DNA from: a virus
Length of the DNA stretch: 24,157 bases
IMG/VR virus record: IMGVR_UViG_3300032047_000129
Location: 1-24,157 of that record
Direction: 5' to 3' (one strand)
The notes under the pieces were generated by a model. That model was not told the origin of the DNA. It was given only the letters and a program-made list of their open reading frames with translations, and searched no databases. This document shows, one piece after another, positions 21,029-24,157 of this stretch. The translations under genes were made by a program, and so were the position numbers. The number at the start of each line of letters is the position of its first letter. Position 1 is the stretch's first letter.

Positions 21029-21344
21029 ATATTTAGATGTTTTTAAAAATGCAGACAAGATTGCAGAAGGTATTAAGAATAATATCTTTAAGAAAGAACA
21101 TGTAGAAGCTATAGCTCAAGAAAGATTTAAAATATGTATTGCTTGCTCATTATTTGATGCAAGAGGGGACAATTGTATGGCCCCAGGGACTCAACCTTGT
21201 TGTTCAGATTGTGGTTGTAGTTTAGCATTTAAAGTTAGATCATTATCATCTGATTGTCCAAAGGCATATTGGGATGCAGTAGCTACAGAAGAACAAGAAG
21301 AACAAGTAATGAGTCAAGTAAATAAAAATTTAAAAGATGAATAA
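21006..21344 (+). CDS. Cysteine-rich zinc-binding protein
   Basis: 112 aa. Eight cysteines: Cys44, Cys47, Cys57, Cys65, Cys66, Cys69, Cys71 and Cys84, in the context CIAC, then PCCSDCGCSLAFKV and SDCPKAYW. At least one zinc site is expected. The C..C..CC..CGC.L..K....S.CP...W series is shared by small late-gene proteins of marine phages as I recall. Overlaps the HU-like gene by 23 bp. Function unknown. Confidence 0.7.
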   Translation: MPIKSWSKYLDVFKNADKIAEGIKNNIFKKEHVEAIAQERFKICIACSLFDARGDNCMAPGTQPCCSDCGCSLAFKVRSLSSDCPKAYWDAVATEEQEEQVMSQVNKNLKDE

Positions 21345-21447
21345 TTTAATAAACAGTGATACAGATGTTTCAGCTAATTTAGTTGTAATATGGTGTACAA
21401 CAGATACTTATAATTTAACAACTGAATGTCATGGCAATAAGATTTAA
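21337..21447 (+). CDS. 36-aa bridging ORF
   Basis: ATG at 21337 overlaps the end of the zinc-protein gene and runs to TAA at 21445-21447, 17 bp into the nuclease gene. Product begins MNNLINSDTDVSANLVVIWC. It exactly spans an otherwise empty 86-bp gap. No RBS or motif; translation is uncertain. Confidence 0.4.
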   Translation: MNNLINSDTDVSANLVVIWCTTDTYNLTTECHGNKI

Positions 21448-22249
21448 AGAAGAAGGTCATGTATATGAAAGCATAGATCAAGATAAAATTAATTGGTTAA
21501 GTGTTACCTCATTTATTGCTAAATTTAAACCTAAGTTTGATAGAGATGGTCAGGCAGTTAAATCATCTAAGAATAAAAGATCTAAATGGTATGGGATGAC
21601 ACCCAAAGAAATTATTTCTGCATGGGATGGGGAAACTGAAAGAGCAATTAAATTAGGTAATTGGTATCATAACCAAAGAGAAACTGATATGTTAGATCTT
21701 AAGACTATTGGTAGACATGGTGTTGAGGTTCCAATTATTAAACCATTAGTGGATGATGATGGAATAAAATTAGCACCAGTACAAAAACTAGAAGAAGGTG
21801 TATATCCTGAACATTTAGTTTATTTAAAATCATTGGGTTTATGTGGACAAGCAGATTTAGTTGAAGTAGTAAATGGTTACATAAATATAACTGATTATAA
21901 GACAAATAAAGAAATTAAAACTAAAGGTTTTACTAATTGGGAAGGAATAACTAATAAAATGTATAGGCCTGTAAATCATTTAGATGATTGTAATTTAAAT
22001 CATTATAACTTACAACTCAGTATTTATGCGTATATTATTAAAAAGCACAACCCTAAACTTAAGATTGGTAAGCTAACAATACAGCATGTCAAATTTAAGC
22101 AGATTGGTGAAGATACTAATGGTTATCCAATTAATGAACATGTTGATGGTGAACCAGTATTAGAAAATATAAAAATGTATGAACTACCATATTTAAAAGA
22201 TGAAGTAAGATCTATTGTAATGTGGTTAAAAGATAATTCTAAAAATTAA
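21431..22249 (+). CDS. PD-(D/E)XK nuclease, RecB/Cas4-like
   Basis: 272 aa. Motifs in order: an early LGNWYHNQRE (75-84), acidic PEHLVYLKSLGLCGQADLVE (126-145) with Asp142, the core ITDYKTNK (153-160) with Asp155 and Lys157, and the family Q-x-x-x-Y helix LQLSIYAYIIKK (194-205). This is the RecB-nuclease arrangement of phage exonucleases. It could degrade host DNA, resect ends for the Sak4/SSB annealing pair, or trim packaged ends. Unusually it lies in the late block, away from the recombination genes. Confidence 0.85.
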   Translation: MAIRFKEEGHVYESIDQDKINWLSVTSFIAKFKPKFDRDGQAVKSSKNKRSKWYGMTPKEIISAWDGETERAIKLGNWYHNQRETDMLDLKTIGRHGVEVPIIKPLVDDDGIKLAPVQKLEEGVYPEHLVYLKSLGLCGQADLVEVVNGYINITDYKTNKEIKTKGFTNWEGITNKMYRPVNHLDDCNLNHYNLQLSIYAYIIKKHNPKLKIGKLTIQHVKFKQIGEDTNGYPINEHVDGEPVLENIKMYELPYLKDEVRSIVMWLKDNSKN

Positions 22250-22254
22250 AAACT

Positions 22255-22584
22255 ATGGCTAAAATTCCAATATTTACTCCAGACTTTAGAACATTTACAC
22301 AAGTATATCCATATATGCAAATGGAAAATGAGTTACCTGCAAGAGATGCTAATAATAAACTACTACCAATGTCATATAATAGAACAGCTGATATATATAT
22401 TGATGTTACTAAAATACTAAGTGTAGGGAAATTTTTTGATAATCAACTAAATGAATTTTCAAATGAATGTAGAGTTCTTATTATAAGTGGTGTTGCATTA
22501 CCAATATATGTAACAGAGTCATATGCTTCTATAAAAACAATATTAGATGGAATTGACTGTAATGATTTATGTTCTGACTCATGA
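22255..22584 (+). CDS. Hypothetical protein near terminase
   Basis: 109 aa, mixed alpha/beta (KIPIFTPDFRTFTQVYPYMQ, ADIYIDVTKILSVGKFFDN, RVLIISGVALPIYVTES). No family recognised. The stop overlaps the next start (ATGA). Confidence 0.6.
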   Translation: MAKIPIFTPDFRTFTQVYPYMQMENELPARDANNKLLPMSYNRTADIYIDVTKILSVGKFFDNQLNEFSNECRVLIISGVALPIYVTESYASIKTILDGIDCNDLCSDS

Positions 22585-23099
22585 TAGTAAAATTATTTGA
22601 TATACAAAACAGTAAGGTAGTTATAACAGAGCATTGTTACACTTTACCATTTCTTAAAAAAATAATGGATGAATATCCAGATACACATATGCAAGTTTAT
22701 CAATATTTGTTTTATATGACTTGTCCAAATCCTGATTTAAATCCTTTTTTTAATTTACCTGAACATGAAAAAGAAGATATTATAATAGAGGAGATACAGT
22801 TAGAAGAATCACCAGAAGATAGTAAAATTAGGTATGCATTAGATATGTGTAAAACAATGTATGAAACACCAACTTACAGAGCATATGTAGGTATTAAAGC
22901 TATGTTAGATAGATTGGCTAAATATATGGAGGTAACTCCTATAGAGCATGGTAGAGACGGTAATATGAACTCTATGATTAACGCTGCTGCTAAGTTTGAG
23001 CAGATAAGACAGTCATACAAAGGTGCATATACAGATATGAGACAGGAACAAGAAAGCTCTGTACGTGGTGGTGCAGGATTAGCTTATGACCAATTATAA
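22581..23099 (+). CDS. Hypothetical protein, candidate small terminase
   Basis: 172 aa. After an alpha/beta start, the C-terminal half is helical and conserved-looking: TPTYRAYVGIKAMLDRLAKY, MEVTPIEHGRDGNMNSMINA, AAKFEQIRQSYKGAYTDM. It sits two genes before the large terminase subunit. Small terminases are helical DNA-binding oligomers and often lie here, but no helix-turn-helix can be named, so the label is positional. Confidence 0.5.
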   Translation: MIVKLFDIQNSKVVITEHCYTLPFLKKIMDEYPDTHMQVYQYLFYMTCPNPDLNPFFNLPEHEKEDIIIEEIQLEESPEDSKIRYALDMCKTMYETPTYRAYVGIKAMLDRLAKYMEVTPIEHGRDGNMNSMINAAAKFEQIRQSYKGAYTDMRQEQESSVRGGAGLAYDQL

Positions 23100-23116
23100 A
23101 CCAATAATAAAATAAT

Positions 23117-23392
23117 ATGAAACAAGTTGTAATACCAGTAGGTAAAAGAATCTTAATTAAACGCAAAGCATCAATAACTAAAACAGCTTCAGGAATTATT
23201 ATTCCAGAGGTAGCTCAAAAAAAAGAATTTAAAGGAACTGTTGTTGGAATAGGTGCTGAGGTAGAAGAAATAAAAATAGGAGATGAAGTACAATATGCTG
23301 ATCATGCTATGCCAACTAAAATGGAGCATGAGGGTGTAGAACATTTATTGCTAAATCAGGGTGATGTTTTTGCAATAATTAGATATGAGTAG
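23117..23392 (+). CDS. groES: GroES-like co-chaperonin
   Basis: 91 aa, the usual GroES length. N-terminal strand VVIPVGKRILIKRK, mobile-loop ITKTASGIIIP with the hydrophobic IIIP tripeptide that docks on GroEL, and the later KGTVVGIGAEVEEIKIGDEV and LLNQGDVFAIIRY strands. Phage co-chaperonins such as T4 gp31 replace host GroES so that the host GroEL can fold the major capsid protein. Overlaps the terminase start by 8 bp. Confidence 0.88.
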   Translation: MKQVVIPVGKRILIKRKASITKTASGIIIPEVAQKKEFKGTVVGIGAEVEEIKIGDEVQYADHAMPTKMEHEGVEHLLLNQGDVFAIIRYE

Positions 23393-24157
23393 AATCATAC
23401 CTACATATGAAGCAGGACAATGGTCTACTACAGAATTTTCTACTGAAGAGGCTTTTCAAGAATTTATATTTAATTTGTTTAAAGAACCAGGAGAATATAA
23501 GTTTAATGAAACAGCTTTACTTTTTAATGAACAAGCTAGAATATTTAATGAACAAGGTTTTTATTGTAATAAACCTTTTAGATCAAAAGATTTTACTTCA
23601 TATTGGGAAGATCAAAAAAATAAATGTAGGACTGGTGTAATATTTAAACATGATGAACATGTATGGTATTTAACTAGAGATTATTACATGTGGTTAAACT
23701 TCTTACCAATATTTGATAAAGAAGAAAAACATTACGGATTTGCTAAAGTGCGGGATGCACAATATCATATGGCTTTATATGAGTTATTAGCAGAGCTAAA
23801 TAATCAACACTCAGCTATACTTAAAAAAAGACAGATAGCATCTTCATACTTCCATATGGGTAAAATTATAAACCAGTATTGGTTTGAAGAAGGATCTATT
23901 TGTAAAATAGGAGCTTCACTAAAAGATTATATTAATGACAAGGGATCTTGGAAGTTTTTAGAAGAATACAAAACATTTTTAAATGAGCATACTGCTTGGT
24001 ATAGACCAAGTAATCCAGAAAAAGTATTATTATGGCAACAGCAGATTGAAGTCAAGGTTAATAATAGAAAAACATCTAGAGGACTTAAATCTAAAATACA
24101 AGGTGCATCTTTTGAAAAGAATGCAACAACAGGTGTTGGTGGACCTTGTACTTACTT
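23385..24157 (+). CDS. terL: Terminase large subunit (C-terminus cut by window edge)
   Basis: 257 codons are visible from ATG at 23385, overlapping the GroES stop. Residues 60-130 have the adaptor-like YWEDQKNKCRTGVIFKHDEH and WYLTRDYYMWLNFLPIF; then AILKKRQIASSYFHMGKII (about 146-164) sits at the Walker A position, degenerate (RQIASS instead of GxGKS). SRGLKSKIQGASFEKNAT and GVGGPCTY lead toward where Walker B and the catalytic Glu should lie, beyond the edge. It is the packaging motor; the nuclease half is not seen. Confidence 0.82.
   Translation, partial: MSRIIPTYEAGQWSTTEFSTEEAFQEFIFNLFKEPGEYKFNETALLFNEQARIFNEQGFYCNKPFRSKDFTSYWEDQKNKCRTGVIFKHDEHVWYLTRDYYMWLNFLPIFDKEEKHYGFAKVRDAQYHMALYELLAELNNQHSAILKKRQIASSYFHMGKIINQYWFEEGSICKIGASLKDYINDKGSWKFLEEYKTFLNEHTAWYRPSNPEKVLLWQQQIEVKVNNRKTSRGLKSKIQGASFEKNATTGVGGPCTY

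Noticed and set aside
23407-23640. 77-aa plus-strand ORF
   Set aside because: Shadow of the terminase reading frame, which is clear from 23385 onward.
1-24157. CRISPR array, insertion sequence or integrase
   Set aside because: No regularly spaced direct repeats, no transposase or integrase motifs and no terminal repeats were seen in the window.

Overview
The window is a piece of an AT-rich, double-stranded DNA tailed phage (or a very recent prophage) whose host is most likely a member of the Bacteroidota, probably a flavobacterium. The phage call rests on a terminase large subunit, a peptidoglycan-binding/amidase endolysin, a DnaB-type helicase, a TOPRIM primase, a Sak4-like ATPase beside an SSB-like protein, a RusA resolvase, a phage-style GroES and many short, tightly packed ORFs. 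The host call rests on A/T-rich leaders without a Shine-Dalgarno sequence before most starts (for example runs of TTAATTAAATAAAT before ATG), on TAnnTTTG-type promoter boxes at 8068, 17186 and 19051, on lipoboxes followed by CGSS or CGTS, and on a DUF4846 gene, a family I know mainly from Bacteroidota. I see no integrase, tRNA, transposon or CRISPR array.

Layout. From 1 to about 16,920 nearly everything lies on the minus strand (early/middle block). Reading in the direction of transcription from 16,920 down to 1, it holds: two small unknown proteins; an envelope cassette (lipoprotein, two-TM protein, secreted DUF4846 protein); a run of small regulators and unknowns including a winged-helix protein; an HNH nuclease; a 31-aa membrane peptide; an SF2 helicase; a zinc ribbon; a secreted 3D-domain protein; a uracil-DNA glycosylase; a likely helicase loader and the DnaB helicase; a Sak4 ATPase, SSB-like protein, TOPRIM primase and RusA; and finally a metallopeptidase/VWA protein coupled to a MoxR-type AAA+ ATPase that runs off the left edge. 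One two-gene island (8094-8680) lies on the plus strand inside this block, with its own TTG/TATATTTG promoter, and converges on its neighbour.

The 490-bp stretch 16,921-17,408 is the divergent switch point. From 17,409 to the right edge all genes are on the plus strand (late block): small lysine-rich proteins, a lipoprotein, a small structural-type protein, a coiled-coil protein, endolysin, an HU/IHF-like protein, a cysteine-rich zinc protein, a PD-(D/E)XK nuclease, two unknowns, a GroES-like co-chaperonin and the terminase large subunit, cut by the right edge. This two-block divergent plan with this replication gene set recalls crAss-like and Cellulophaga phages, but that is a suggestion from memory.

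The most unusual content is non-coding. A 13-14 bp motif (TAGTTGGGGAGCAG) recurs exactly four times, always in the same orientation, always between genes and upstream of minus-strand genes. Several intergenic regions (9608-9666, 12283-12338, 14325-14484, 16261-16523) are packed with nested inverted repeats. Several micro-ORFs of 18 to 51 codons are tied to neighbours by ATGA or TAATG junctions.
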